A DNA stretch of 64,000 nucleotides, from contig NZ_JAMTCN010000002.1 in assembly GCF_024171865.1 (NCBI RefSeq), positions 186,001-250,000 of the forward strand, read 5' to 3'. The DNA is from Prauserella aidingensis. Lineage in GTDB: Bacteria; Actinomycetota; Actinomycetes; Mycobacteriales; Pseudonocardiaceae. The notes under the pieces are model-generated. The model had not been told where the DNA came from and ran no database searches. It worked only from the letters and a program-made list of their open reading frames with translations. Made by a program: the position numbers and the translations under genes. Of this stretch, positions 26,350-37,668 are shown piece by piece; the stretch's first letter is position 1, and every line of letters starts with the position of its first letter.

Positions 26350-27345
26350 ATGACTTTCCCGAAGAACACGCCGAAGTTCACCCGAGGCGAGCTGAACGTC
26401 TACCGCAGGCCCACCGAGGTGTCGCAGGTGACGGCAGCGCTGCGCGGAGTGGGCCGCAACGTCGCGCTGGTGCCCACGATGGGTGCGCTGCACGACGGGC
26501 ATCGTGAGCTGATCCGCAGGGCCAAGCGGTTGCCGAACACGGTCGTCGCCGTGTCGATCTTCGTGAACCCGTTGCAGTTCGGCGAGGGTGAGGACTTCGA
26601 CGCCTACCCGCGCAGCCTCGACCAGGACCTCGACACGCTGCGGGAACTCGGCGTCGAGCTCGTGTTCGTCCCCGAGGTCGAGGACCTGTACGGCGAGTCG
26701 GGCGTCGCAGTGACGCTCGACCCCGGCCCGCTCGGCGCCGAGCTCGAAGGCGAGATGCGGCCGGGGCACTTCGGCGGCATGCTCACCGTGGTGGCCAAGT
26801 TGCTGAACATCGCACGCCCGCACTACGCCTTCTTCGGGGAGAAGGACTATCAGCAGCTGGTCCTGGTCAAGCGCATGGTCGCGGACCTGAACATGGAGAC
26901 GCGCATCGTCGGGGTGCCGACGGTGCGGGAGGACGACGGGCTGGCCCTGTCGTCGCGGAACGCATATCTGTCCGAAGAGGATCGACGCAGTGCCGCCGTC
27001 CTGTCGACCGCCTTGGGGATGGGCGTGAACGCGGGAGCCGACGGTGCGGAGGCGGTGCTCGAGGCCGCGCGCAGGGAACTGGCGGCGCATCCGGAAATCG
27101 AGATCGAATACTTGGAGTTGAGGGGAACCGATCTGGGGCCCGCACCCGTCGATGGTGAGGCGAGGTTGTTGATCGCGGCCAGGCTCGGCCGGACCAGGCT
27201 GATCGACAACACGCCGGTACCGCTCGGTGCCGCCGCCGCAGGACTGGGCGACGACCAGGACGAGGCGGAACACGACGACGTGGCAGGCGACGACGGCCGC
27301 AACGCCGCCCCAGCGGGAACAACTCCGTCTCAGCAGGGGTACTAA
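26350..27345 (+). CDS. panC: Pantothenate synthetase (pantoate--beta-alanine ligase)
   Basis: Condenses pantoate and beta-alanine with ATP in the last step of pantothenate synthesis. The nucleotide-binding [11 protein letters not shown] at residues 41-51 is intact, as are [28 protein letters not shown] and the LSSRN loop that plays the KMSKS role. The protein has 331 residues, with a non-conserved acidic tail after about residue 285 ([21 protein letters not shown]). The next gene panD supplies beta-alanine, so substrate supply and use are coupled in one operon. Confidence 0.96.
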   Translation: MTFPKNTPKFTRGELNVYRRPTEVSQVTAALRGVGRNVALVPTMGALHDGHRELIRRAKRLPNTVVAVSIFVNPLQFGEGEDFDAYPRSLDQDLDTLRELGVELVFVPEVEDLYGESGVAVTLDPGPLGAELEGEMRPGHFGGMLTVVAKLLNIARPHYAFFGEKDYQQLVLVKRMVADLNMETRIVGVPTVREDDGLALSSRNAYLSEEDRRSAAVLSTALGMGVNAGADGAEAVLEAARRELAAHPEIEIEYLELRGTDLGPAPVDGEARLLIAARLGRTRLIDNTPVPLGAAAAGLGDDQDEAEHDDVAGDDGRNAAPAGTTPSQQGY

Positions 27346-27356
27346 GGGAGTCGAAG

Positions 27357-27872
27357 ATGTACCGCACCATGCTCAAGTCGAAGATCCACAGAGCCACGGT
27401 GACGCAGGCCGATCTGCACTACGTGGGCTCGGTGACGGTGGACGAGACCTTGATGGAGGCCGCCGACCTGCTGCCGGGCGAGCTCGTGGCCATTGTGGAC
27501 GTCACGAACGGAGCGCGGCTCGAGACGTACGTCATCCCGGGCGAGCGTGACAGCGGGGTGCTGGGCATCAACGGCGCTGCGGCGCACCTGGTGCACCCGG
27601 GCGACATCGTCATCCTCATCGCCTACGGCCAGATGGACGACGCCGAGGCCAGGACGTTCCGGCCGCGCGTGATCTTCGTCGACGCCGACAACCGCATCGC
27701 CGACCGCGGCGCCGACGCGGGCCACGCCCCGGAGGGCTCCGGCCTCGTCTCCGGGGCCCTGCCGATCGACGACACCGGGCACGCCTTCATCGAGGGCGAG
27801 CTGCCCGCGTTCCCGGTCGCCGAGACCGCCGATGCCGCCCGCCTCGACGCCCTGCTGTACGCGGAGAGCTGA
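27357..27872 (+). CDS. panD: Aspartate 1-decarboxylase
   Basis: Makes beta-alanine from aspartate using a pyruvoyl group. The precursor self-cleaves between Gly24 and Ser25 ([10 protein letters not shown]), and this site is intact. [29 protein letters not shown] and [13 protein letters not shown]-type sequence follow as expected (here [21 protein letters not shown]). The protein has 171 residues, about 30 more than the typical PanD, because of a C-terminal extension ending [14 protein letters not shown]. It lies 11 bp after panC, with AAGGGAG before the ATG. Confidence 0.96.
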   Translation: MYRTMLKSKIHRATVTQADLHYVGSVTVDETLMEAADLLPGELVAIVDVTNGARLETYVIPGERDSGVLGINGAAAHLVHPGDIVILIAYGQMDDAEARTFRPRVIFVDADNRIADRGADAGHAPEGSGLVSGALPIDDTGHAFIEGELPAFPVAETADAARLDALLYAES

Positions 27873-27879
27873 GACTCGC

Positions 27880-28686
27880 GTGCTGCTCACCATCGACGTC
27901 GGGAACACCAACATCTCGCTCGGTCTGTATCCCGAGGAGGGTTCCCGCGTCGAACTGGTGCGCGACTGGCGCATGCGCACCGACGCACAGATCACCGCCG
28001 ACGAGCTGGCGTTGACCATGCGCGGCCTGCTCGGCGAGCACGCCGACCGGGTCACGGCGATCAGCGCGTTGTCGACCGTGCCCGCCGTGCTCCGCGAGCT
28101 ACGGGTGATGCTCGGCCGCTACTACGCCGACGTGCCCACAGTGGTCGTCGAGCCGGGCGTGCGCACCGGCGTCCCGCTGCACGTCGACAACCCGAAGGAG
28201 GTCGGGGCGGACCGGCTGGTCAACACGCTGGCCGCCTACCACCTGTGCGGCTCCGCCTGTGTGGTCGTCGACTTCGGCACGTCCACGAACGTCGACGCCA
28301 TCTCGGCGAAGGGTGAATTCCTCGGCGGTGCGTTCGCCCCGGGGATCGAGATCTCGGTCGACGCGCTCGCGGCGCGCGCCGCGGCGCTGCGGAAGGTCGA
28401 ATTGACCCCGCCCCGTTCGGTGATCGGGAAGACCACCGTCGAATGTCTTCAGTCCGGCATTCTGTTCGGTTTCGCGGGTCAGGTCGACGGCCTCGTCCGA
28501 CGGATCTCGAAAGAGCTGGGCGACGGCCCCGTCGAGGTGATCGCCACGGGTGGTCTCGCACCGCTCGTGCTGGGCGAGTCCGAGACCATCACCGAGCACC
28601 GGCCCGACCTGACGCTGCTGGGTCTCAAGCTCGTCCACGAACGGAATGCCGAACGCGGAACCGGCCGCTGTTCAGGACGGAAATAG
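27880..28686 (+). CDS. coaX: Type III pantothenate kinase
   Basis: Phosphorylates pantothenate, the committed step of CoA synthesis; the type III enzyme is insensitive to CoA feedback. The 268-residue ASKHA fold has MLLTIDVGNTNISLGLY (phosphate 1 loop), HVDNPKEVGADRLVN and VVVDFGTSTNVDAI, plus VIATGGLAPLV near the end. The GTG start is 7 bp after the panD stop, with GGAGAG further upstream. It completes a panC-panD-coaX set that takes aspartate and pantoate to phosphopantothenate. Confidence 0.95.
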   Translation: MLLTIDVGNTNISLGLYPEEGSRVELVRDWRMRTDAQITADELALTMRGLLGEHADRVTAISALSTVPAVLRELRVMLGRYYADVPTVVVEPGVRTGVPLHVDNPKEVGADRLVNTLAAYHLCGSACVVVDFGTSTNVDAISAKGEFLGGAFAPGIEISVDALAARAAALRKVELTPPRSVIGKTTVECLQSGILFGFAGQVDGLVRRISKELGDGPVEVIATGGLAPLVLGESETITEHRPDLTLLGLKLVHERNAERGTGRCSGRK

Positions 28687-28746
28687 CAGTCCGCATCCGC
28701 TCGGCGGATGACAGGAGCCGGTTCACGACCTCGCACGGGCCATTCG

Positions 28747-28752
28747 TACGCT
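28747..28752 (+). promoter_or_regulatory. -10 hexamer TACGCT of a leaderless lysS promoter
   Basis: TACGCT ends 7 nt before the ATG chosen for lysS. This placement argues for that ATG rather than the GTG two codons earlier. Confidence 0.6.
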
Positions 28753-28759
28753 GGTGCGC

Positions 28760-30265
28760 ATGAGCGATATCCCGGAACACTCCCAGAGCGACGACGACCT
28801 GCCGGAGCAGCTGCGGGTGCGCCGGGACAAGCGTGATCGCCTGCTCGCCGGCGGCACCGAGCCGTACCCCGTCGAGGTGCCGCGTACGCACACGCTCGCG
28901 CAGGTGCGCGCGGCCCACCCCGACCTGCCCGCGGACACGCAGACAGGCGACATCGTGGGCGTGACCGGCCGTGTCATGTTCATGCGCAACACCGGCAAGC
29001 TGTGCTTCGCCACGCTGCGTGAGGGCGACGGCACGGAACTGCAGGCGATGCTGAGCCTGGCCAACGTCGGCGAGGAGTCGCTGTCGGCGTGGAAATCGGA
29101 CGTCGACCTCGGCGACCACGTGTTCGTCCACGGCGAGGTGATCACCTCCAAGCGTGGCGAACTGTCGGTCATGGTCGATGCGTGGCAGCTCACCTCGAAG
29201 GCGATGCGCCCGCTGCCCGTCGCGCACAAGGAGATGTCGGAGGAGTCGCGGGTCCGGCAGCGTTACGCCGACCTGATCGTGCGCCCGCGGGCCCGTGAGG
29301 TGGTGCGCACGCGCGCGAACGTGTTGCGCGCGCTGCGTGATTCCTTCCACGGCCGCGGATTCACCGAGGTCGAGACGCCGATGCTGCAGACGCTGCACGG
29401 CGGGGCCTCGGCCAGGCCGTTCACGACCCATTCCAACGCCTTCGACATGGACCTCTACCTCCGCATCGCCCCGGAGCTGTATCTGAAGCGGTGTGTGGTC
29501 GGCGGTATCGAGAAGGTCTTCGAGATCAACCGCAACTTCCGGAATGAGGGCAGCGACTCGTCCCATTCCCCCGAGTTCGCGATGCTCGAATACTACGAGG
29601 CGTATGCGACGTACGACACAATCGCGGACCTGACGAAACAGCTCGTCCAGGAAGCCGCCGAGGCCGCATTCGGTTCACAGATCGTCACGCTCCACGACGG
29701 AACGGAGTACGACCTCTCGGGCGAGTGGGCGTCGATCACAATGTACGAGTCGCTCTCCGAAGCGCTCGGTGAGGAAGTCACGCCGGAAACGACGGCCGAG
29801 AAACTGCACGCCGTCGCCGAGGCGCGCGGCATCGAGGTCGATCCGAAGCTCACCCACGGCAAGCTGGTGGAAGAACTGTGGGAGGAGCTGGTCGGCGACC
29901 ATCTGTACGCGCCGACATTCGTGCGCGACTTCCCCGAGGAAACCTCGCCGCTGACTCGTGCGCACCGGACCAAGCCCGGGATCGCGGAAAAGTGGGACCT
30001 GTACGTGCGGGGATTCGAGCTGGCCACCGGCTACTCGGAACTGGTCGATCCGGTCATCGAGAGGGAGCGGCTGACCGCCCAGTCCACGCTGGCGGCGGGC
30101 GGCGACGAAGAGGCCATGCAGCTCGACGAGGATTTCCTTCGGGCGCTCGAGTACGGAATGCCGCCCACCGGTGGTGCCGGAATGGGAGTGGACCGGCTGC
30201 TCATGGCCCTCACCGGCCTCGGTATCCGGGAAACCATCCTGTTTCCGCTGGTCCGGCCCGAATAG
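28760..30265 (+). CDS. lysS: Lysyl-tRNA synthetase, class II
   Basis: A 501-residue class II synthetase. The N-terminal OB fold ([25 protein letters not shown]) binds the anticodon. The catalytic domain has motif 1 around [21 protein letters not shown], motif 2 [11 protein letters not shown] and motif 3 [15 protein letters not shown]. All lysine and ATP contacts look normal. The gene is monocistronic, follows coaX and precedes lsr2, the same order as in mycobacteria (Rv3598c). Confidence 0.96.
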   Translation: MSDIPEHSQSDDDLPEQLRVRRDKRDRLLAGGTEPYPVEVPRTHTLAQVRAAHPDLPADTQTGDIVGVTGRVMFMRNTGKLCFATLREGDGTELQAMLSLANVGEESLSAWKSDVDLGDHVFVHGEVITSKRGELSVMVDAWQLTSKAMRPLPVAHKEMSEESRVRQRYADLIVRPRAREVVRTRANVLRALRDSFHGRGFTEVETPMLQTLHGGASARPFTTHSNAFDMDLYLRIAPELYLKRCVVGGIEKVFEINRNFRNEGSDSSHSPEFAMLEYYEAYATYDTIADLTKQLVQEAAEAAFGSQIVTLHDGTEYDLSGEWASITMYESLSEALGEEVTPETTAEKLHAVAEARGIEVDPKLTHGKLVEELWEELVGDHLYAPTFVRDFPEETSPLTRAHRTKPGIAEKWDLYVRGFELATGYSELVDPVIERERLTAQSTLAAGGDEEAMQLDEDFLRALEYGMPPTGGAGMGVDRLLMALTGLGIRETILFPLVRPE

Positions 30266-30282
30266 TTTCGATCCGCAGGTGG

Positions 30283-30315
30283 GGATGGGAGGCGAGGTGA
30301 AGTCGTCTCCCATCC
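30283..30315 (+). terminator. Possible weak hairpin after lysS
   Basis: GGATGGGAG pairs with CTCCCATCC across a 15-nt loop, 17 nt after the lysS stop. A second small hairpin (TCGGG aaa CCCGA) follows. There is no U-run, so termination strength is uncertain. Confidence 0.4.
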
Positions 30316-30529
30316 ATCGGGAAACCCGACAAAACTCGGGCGTCTGATTTGCTTTTATGAGTTCGCGGGGGTATTACTGTCAGCAGTTCCCCGACTTTGC
30401 CTCATGGGGACCGCTCGCCCGGCCGGATCGACAAGCCGGTTCGGTTGTACGGTTCGATGAGGTTTCCGGCACCGATGGGGATCGGCGGTCCCATCGGTCT
30501 ATCGCAGGTTTCACAGGAGGAAAGCAAGG

Positions 30530-30880
30530 ATGGCGCAGAAAGTTCTCGTCTCCCTCGTCGACGACCTTGACGGGTCGGAGGCGGAAGAGACCGTCGAGTT
30601 CGGTCTGGACGGTGTGACGTACGAGATCGACCTCTCGGCGGAAAACGCCGAGGAATTGCGTGACGCGCTCGCGCAGTACGTCGAACACGCCCGTCGGGCC
30701 GGTGGTCGCAAGCGCACGACCCGTGCCACCGCATCGAAGCCGCAGGCGGGCCGCAGTGCCGCGGTCGACCGTGAGCAGAACCAGGCCATTCGCGCCTGGG
30801 CTCGCAAGAACGGTTACGACGTTTCCGACCGCGGTCGTATCCCGTCCGAGGTCGTCGACGCCTACCACCGCAAGAACTGA
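30530..30880 (+). CDS. lsr2: Lsr2 nucleoid-associated protein (xenogeneic silencer)
   Basis: A 116-residue Lsr2, the actinobacterial H-NS analogue that bridges AT-rich DNA and silences foreign genes. The N-terminal dimerisation domain ([28 protein letters not shown]) and the C-terminal DNA-binding domain ([30 protein letters not shown]) with its RGR minor-groove hook are complete. A strong AGGAGG precedes the ATG, unlike the leaderless genes around it. The middle linker is basic. A strong intrinsic terminator follows. Confidence 0.97.
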   Translation: MAQKVLVSLVDDLDGSEAEETVEFGLDGVTYEIDLSAENAEELRDALAQYVEHARRAGGRKRTTRATASKPQAGRSAAVDREQNQAIRAWARKNGYDVSDRGRIPSEVVDAYHRKN

Positions 30881-30929
30881 GTGGGCATTCCCGGACGCCG
30901 CGCAGCAGCTCCGCGTTCGAACGAGCCTT

Positions 30930-30967
30930 CGAAGGGCCTCCCGGTGTCGCAACCGGGAGGCCCTTCG
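30930..30967 (+). terminator. Intrinsic terminator after lsr2
   Basis: The 16-bp perfect stem CGAAGGGCCTCCCGGT / ACCGGGAGGCCCTTCG has a 6-nt loop and is followed by TATTTGTG. It lies 50 bp after the lsr2 stop. Confidence 0.9.
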
Positions 30968-31066
30968 TATTTGTGACGACGGTTACCCGCGGCCGCGCCC
31001 GTTCGGGTGATTCACCCTTCGTGATCGGTGGTGGCGCCGACGGCCGTGCTGCGGTTCGATGGCCGC

Positions 31067-31615
31067 ATGACCGACAACGACACAGTCGCCGGTGCCCTCC
31101 CGGTCGCCGCGCGTGAACTGGTCGACGTGCTCGCCGGAATCTCCGACGCCGAGACGTCCCGTCCCACGCCGTGTGCCGATTTCACGGTCGCCGACCTGCT
31201 CGAACACCTGCGGTACTGGGGTCCCGGCCTGCTCGCGGCCTCTCCCGCGGGTGCGGCGCCCGCCGACGACACGGACCTCGCCGCGCTCACGGAACGGTTG
31301 GGCGAGGCGTGGGGTGACCCGGCCTCGTGGGAGGGGACGGCTTCGATCGCCGGATCCGAGCTGCCGCGGTCGATGGTCGGCCGGATGGTGCTGGCCGAGT
31401 TCGTGGTGCACGGCTGGGACCTCGCGACGGCGGCGAATCCCGGTGGCGGGTGGGCCTCGTCCGTCGCGGGCGAGGCCGTCGACGTGCTGAGCGGGATGGC
31501 CGAGCAGGGCAGGCGGATGGGCGCGTTCGGCCCGGAGGTCGAGGTCCCCGCGTCGGCACCGGCGATGGACAGGGCCCTGGGGCTGGCGGGCCGGGATCCG
31601 GCTTGGCGGCCCTGA
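31067..31615 (+). CDS. TIGR03086/maleylpyruvate isomerase N-terminal family metal-binding protein
   Basis: A 182-residue DinB-like four-helix protein. The family run RPTPCADFTVADLLEHLRYWG and the later FVVHGWDLATA provide the histidines of the metal site (His in LLEHL and VVHGWD). Many relatives act as mycothiol-dependent enzymes; whether this one does is unknown. The start is the ATG before TDNDTVAGALPVAAREL; a longer in-frame start adds no homology. It is convergent with the iron-regulated gene downstream. Confidence 0.8.
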   Translation: MTDNDTVAGALPVAARELVDVLAGISDAETSRPTPCADFTVADLLEHLRYWGPGLLAASPAGAAPADDTDLAALTERLGEAWGDPASWEGTASIAGSELPRSMVGRMVLAEFVVHGWDLATAANPGGGWASSVAGEAVDVLSGMAEQGRRMGAFGPEVEVPASAPAMDRALGLAGRDPAWRP

Positions 31616-31685
31616 CCGGGTGGACCGGCCGAACCGGTTCGTGGGCGTGGCCGCTGCGGGTGAGTCGTGCGGGCCCGCGCCCGCT

Positions 31686-32508
31686 CTAGTTGTCGTGGTT
31701 CTGATCCCCGTGGTGGCGGTCGCTGCTGCAGTGCCGGTGTCGACGGCGCCGTCAGCGGTGCGAACGCGGCGTCGAGCACCAGCGTGGCGTCGGCGACGCC
31801 GCCGCCCTCATCGCCGCAGTCACGGCCGGCCCACCAGAGGCAGTCGTCGAGCGCGTCGGTGGCGGCCGACCACAGGGTGCGCGTGCCGAGCGGGCTCACG
31901 CCGCGGTAGGTGCGGACGAAGCGGGCGGCGTGGGCGGTGTAGCGGCCACGCAGTACCGCCGCGAGCTCCCGTTCGTCGGAGGCGACGGAGGTCTGCGGGT
32001 CGGCGCACGCCGGGTCGAACGGCAGGCAGGCGAAGCCCTTGCCGAGGACGGCGATGGCCTCGGGACTCGGCCGTCCGCGGTCGGGGAGGCGCACGGCCAG
32101 GTCTGCGGGCCGGAGCGAGGGCACGCGGCGTTCGTGGAACAGCAGTGCCGCGCCCGCGTACGCGGGGATGCGCAGGTACCAGGACATGACGTAGGCGAAT
32201 GCGGTGCGGCCCGGCGCGTCGCCGTAGGTCTCGTGAAGCCACGTGGCGGTGCGGGTCCACCAGGAGGCGAATCGCTGCGGGTCGTCGAGCAGGTCGGAGC
32301 AGCGGATCCAGCCGGGACCGGAGGCCGAGTCGGTGAGCGTGAACCGGTCCTGGGCCGCGTCGACCCGGGCCAGCGATGTGGCGAGCGTGGTGCCTGCGGA
32401 GCCGTCACCGATCCGGCGACTCCCCGTGGGGGCGCCGACACCCGCGTCGCCGACGGTGTTGTGTGCAGCGTCACGCACGGATCGGTCGACGGTCACGGCT
32501 TGCTCCAA
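31686..32508 (-). CDS. FhuF-like siderophore/ferric-iron reductase family protein, C-terminal end uncertain (possible frameshift)
   Basis: The N-terminal about 260 residues resemble actinobacterial (2Fe-2S) siderophore reductase-like proteins: WWTRTATWLHETYGDAP, YVMSWYLRIPAYAGAALLFHERRVP, FACLPFDPACADPQTSVASDERELAA and TRTLWSAATDALDDCLWWAG. The expected C-terminal cluster ligands (CC...C..C) are absent from this frame, which stays open for about 670 further bases antisense to the TIGR03086 gene. Another frame stops at the position given, so a frameshift near 31690-31760 or a degenerate C terminus is likely. The start is a TTG; a GTG four codons later is an alternative. An iron box 46 bp upstream supports a role in iron acquisition under DtxR/IdeR control. 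Confidence 0.6.
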
Positions 32509-32553
32509 CGGTGTGACGACACGATGGCGGGCGCCACCGGTGTCGAGTGCCTA

Positions 32554-32572
32554 TAAGGGGAGCCTAACCTAA
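32554..32572 (-). promoter_or_regulatory. DtxR/IdeR-type iron box
   Basis: Read on the minus strand the 19-mer is TTAGGTTAGGCTCCCCTTA, matching the IdeR/DtxR consensus TTAGGTTAGGCTAACCTAA at 15 of 19 positions, with a perfect left half. It overlaps a TTATAG -10-like element just upstream of the FhuF-like gene, so iron-loaded repressor would block its promoter. Confidence 0.88.
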
Positions 32573-32924
32573 ACCTGCGTCGTGCGCTGCGCCGGTCGAG
32601 TGACACGATGGGGAAAGAGTGGGAGCCCGAACCGGCTGGACACGGCGCGTGACGCACGGTCCGGGGCGTGTTCGCCGGAAGCGGACACGCCCGGCGACGG
32701 GGAATCGTGGTCGCCGCGTACTCGTTGGACCCAGCGGAAACAGCGCCGTAGCCAGCGACAACCCTGGAATGGCACCATCCGGCGAGCCCGACGGCGGACC
32801 CGCCGGATTCGTGTGAGTGGTAGGCCACCGGACACGCATGGCTACTAGAGTGGTCTCACGGTGCCGAACCCATCACGAGGAACCGATGGGTCGGGCCGCC
32901 GGCGCAGCAGTCGAGGGAGTGGGA
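32573..32924. other. Non-coding gap before clpC
   Basis: No gene is supported on either strand. The right end holds TACTAG within GGCTACTAGAGTGG (about 32840) as a plausible clpC -10, giving a leader of roughly 75 nt. Nothing else stands out. Confidence 0.4.
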
Positions 32925-35486
<2,562 letters not shown>

Positions 35487-35492
35487 CGAACG

Positions 35493-35586
35493 CCGAGTAG
35501 GCAGACCGGAAAACCGAGTAGGCAGACCGGAACAACTGGCTAGGCAAACGGCCGAGTAGACAGAAACGGCCGACTAGGCAAACGGC
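35493..35586 (+). repeat. Degenerate tandem repeat (CCGAGTAGGCAGACCGG) after clpC
   Basis: Five imperfect copies of CCGAGTAGGCAGACCGG or CCGACTAGGCAAACGG, spaced 16-21 bp, start 7 bp after the clpC stop and run into the terminator stem. Confidence 0.75.
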
Positions 35587-35615
35587 GGGCACCGCGTAGG
35601 CGGTGCCCGCCGTTT
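35580..35615 (+). terminator. Intrinsic terminator after clpC
   Basis: The 16-bp perfect stem AAACGGCGGGCACCGC / GCGGTGCCCGCCGTTT has a GTAG tetraloop. It lies about 95 bp after the clpC stop. Confidence 0.88.
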
Positions 35616-35624
35616 CCGTATCCG

Positions 35625-35748
35625 CGTGTCCTGCACTCAGACCCGCGTGTTGCGCTTTCCGGGGACCGTGTTGTGTTCTCCGGCGGCCGTGTTCCGCTTT
35701 TCAGGGACCGTGTTGCGGATTCCAGGGGCCGTGTTGCGCCCAGTCGCC
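35625..35748 (+). repeat. 21-bp repeat array C (GTGTTGCG on + strand)
   Basis: A leader unit containing TGTCCTGCACTC is followed by five tandem 21-bp units starting CGTGTTGCG, CGTGTTGTG, CGTGTTCCG, CGTGTTGCG and CGTGTTGCG. It lies between convergent clpC and the dienelactone hydrolase gene. Confidence 0.85.
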
Positions 35749-35793
35749 CGGCTGCCAACCCTCACGATTAACGACGGTGCGCCGCTCGTCATG

Positions 35794-35828
35794 GGCTCGT
35801 GTCGCGTCCCCGGGACGCAACACGAGCC
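35794..35828. terminator. Hairpin made of two opposed GTGTTGCG units
   Basis: Arms GGCTCGTGTCGCGTCCC and GGGACGCAACACGAGCC pair over 17 bp with one mismatch and a one-base centre. Each arm contains the core of the 21-bp repeat family in opposite orientation. It lies 32 bp past the hydrolase stop and could terminate that gene. Confidence 0.6.
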
Positions 35829-35860
35829 ACGGTGACCGAAGACCCCGTGTGGTCGCTGCG

Positions 35861-36595
35861 TCAGCTCTCGGCAAAGCCGTGCTCCAGCAGGGGCAGTAGC
35901 CGGTCCCAGTGGCGCTCGAACCCGGCGGAACTGAACGCTTCGGTGTCGGACATGGTGAAGCCGTGGGCCGTGCCCGGGTAGATCTCCGAGGTGTGGTTGA
36001 CACCTGCGTCATCCAGGAGCTGATTGAGCTCCCCGAGTTCGGCTGCGGTCAAGTCGCCCTCGGCGTGGCCGAAGTGGACGGTGGACGCGAGGGCGGAAAG
36101 CACCTCATGCCCGGCGGCGCCCACCGGTGCGTGAAATGCGGCGACGGCGGCGACTCGCTCAGGGTGAGCGGCTGCGGTGTGCACCGCGTGGAGCCCGCCG
36201 ATGCAGTAACCGGTCACGGCGACGGCTCCGGGAGCGACCTCGGGCCGGCCCGCGAGGAAATCGAGATAGGCGTCGGCGTCCGTCAGGACACGTTCAGTGG
36301 AGTGAGCCTGGATCAGGGGCATCAACTGAGCCATGAGCTGGTGACGGACGTCGTCTCCGATGTATTCGGGAAGGTCGATCACCGGCGACGGGCCATGCCG
36401 GTAGAAGGTGTTCGGCACGAGTACGAAATACCCGTGCTCGGCCAGTTCGCCGGCCATTGTCCGCAGCGTGGGGCGGATGCCGAAGCCGTCCGGATACATC
36501 AGCACCCCGGGATGCCGTTCGCCGTGGCCGGGCATGACGGCGAATGCGTCGGCCCTGCCGTCCGGGGTCGAAATCTGCAGAGTCTCGATGGGCAT
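35861..36595 (-). CDS. Dienelactone hydrolase family protein
   Basis: A 244-residue alpha/beta hydrolase. The nucleophile elbow is VTGYCIGGLHAVH (Cys in GYCIGG), the acid is expected around EGDLTAAEL, and the histidine is in YPGTAHGFTMSD, so the Cys-Asp-His triad of the DLH family is complete. Substrates of such enzymes range from dienelactones to ester prodrugs; none can be assigned. A GGAGGATTT ribosome binding site just before the ATG fixes the start. A likely operator lies upstream. Confidence 0.87.
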   Translation of the reverse strand: MPIETLQISTPDGRADAFAVMPGHGERHPGVLMYPDGFGIRPTLRTMAGELAEHGYFVLVPNTFYRHGPSPVIDLPEYIGDDVRHQLMAQLMPLIQAHSTERVLTDADAYLDFLAGRPEVAPGAVAVTGYCIGGLHAVHTAAAHPERVAAVAAFHAPVGAAGHEVLSALASTVHFGHAEGDLTAAELGELNQLLDDAGVNHTSEIYPGTAHGFTMSDTEAFSSAGFERHWDRLLPLLEHGFAES

Positions 36596-36611
36596 AAATC
36601 CTCCGGTCGTA

Positions 36612-36637
36612 GTTGATCGATTGAATCTGTGATCAAC
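36612..36637. promoter_or_regulatory. Inverted repeat operator candidate GTTGATC-N12-GATCAAC
   Basis: Perfect 7-bp arms lie 17-42 bp upstream of the dienelactone hydrolase start, where its promoter must be. The size and position suit a TetR- or MarR-type repressor, but no regulator gene is adjacent. Confidence 0.5.
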
Positions 36638-36825
36638 ACTTCGGAGGCGGAGCTCGCGCACCGACGCCGGTCTCGCGGCCGAGGGGTGCCCGATGCGGGC
36701 CGCGGGCGCTCAGTGGAGCACCGGGTCACCGATCCGTGTGTGGCGCGTGGCCGTCCCGGTAGTCACGCCGGCGAACGTAGCAGGTTTTCCTTCGCAGGCG
36801 CGGAGGGCGCCTGCCGGCGCCGGGG

Positions 36826-37629
36826 TCAGCGGAAGGCGTCGGCGTTGGCGTGGGCCCAGCCAGCGAACGTCGTGGCCGGCGTGCCCGTGGCAGCCTCGAC
36901 CGTGGTGTTGGCCGGGACCGGCTCGGTGTTGAGCAGCGGCAGAACGTTGTCGACGTAGAACTCGGCGTTCTCGCCCATCGAAGGTCGTAGGTGAGTGAGG
37001 GTGTCCTCGCGGGACGACGTGACGAACCGGATGTCGTTGCCCGTCGCCGCGGCGAGGTGGGCGACCAGCTCGGTCCGGGTCAGCGTCTCGGGACCGGTGA
37101 GCAGATGCGACGTGCCCGGCGTGGGATCGAGCAGTGCGGTGGCGGCGACGGCGGCGATGTCGTCCATGGCGATCGGAGCGCTCGCGGCGTTCGGGTACGG
37201 CTCGTGCACGGCGCCGGTCCGGCGGATCTGGTCGGCCCATAGCGTCGAGTTCTCCATGAAATCCCCTGGCCACAGGTGCGTCCACGGGATGCCGGAGTCC
37301 TCGACCGCGCGCGTGACGGTGCCCCACCAGGATTCGTGCTCGCCGGAGAGATCCACGATGTAGCCGACCCCTGCCTCGCGGGCGAGTTCCAGCACGTCGA
37401 CGACCGTGTCGGGGGTCGGCGCCAGATACATGCGGGTGACGTCCTCGAAGGCCTCGGGGAGGCTGTGGAGCCTGCGCAGGTAGCCGTCCGCGACCTCGAC
37501 GTGGTCGGGCAGGTCGGCTTTCGTGGGGTTGTTGGTGAGGGCGCGGACGTTCGTGGCGCCGCGTTCGAGCAGGTGGTCGACGGTCTTGCGGCCGATGTTG
37601 GCGGTGGCTCCGGTTACCAGGATGGTCAT
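36826..37629 (-). CDS. NmrA-like NAD(P)-binding protein (atypical SDR)
   Basis: A 267-residue atypical short-chain dehydrogenase. The nucleotide-binding loop is TGATANIGRKTVDHLLERGATNVRAL, followed by the NmrA-type GYIVDLSGEHESWWGTVTRAVEDSGIPWTHLWPGDFMEN. The catalytic Tyr-x-x-x-Lys of classical SDRs is not seen, as is usual for NmrA/azoreductase-type members that act as sensors or quinone/azo reductases. GGGAGCCCCCACC lies before the ATG. Confidence 0.87.
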   Translation of the reverse strand: MTILVTGATANIGRKTVDHLLERGATNVRALTNNPTKADLPDHVEVADGYLRRLHSLPEAFEDVTRMYLAPTPDTVVDVLELAREAGVGYIVDLSGEHESWWGTVTRAVEDSGIPWTHLWPGDFMENSTLWADQIRRTGAVHEPYPNAASAPIAMDDIAAVAATALLDPTPGTSHLLTGPETLTRTELVAHLAAATGNDIRFVTSSREDTLTHLRPSMGENAEFYVDNVLPLLNTEPVPANTTVEAATGTPATTFAGWAHANADAFR

Positions 37630-37668
37630 GGTGGGGGCTCCCTGGGATCGGCGCGGACGGGGTGGGTG

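Noticed and set aside
31012-31685. C-terminal 225 codons of the FhuF-like frame
   Set aside because: They are antisense to the TIGR03086-type gene, carry no recognisable domain and lack the expected cysteines, so I placed the likely end at 31686.
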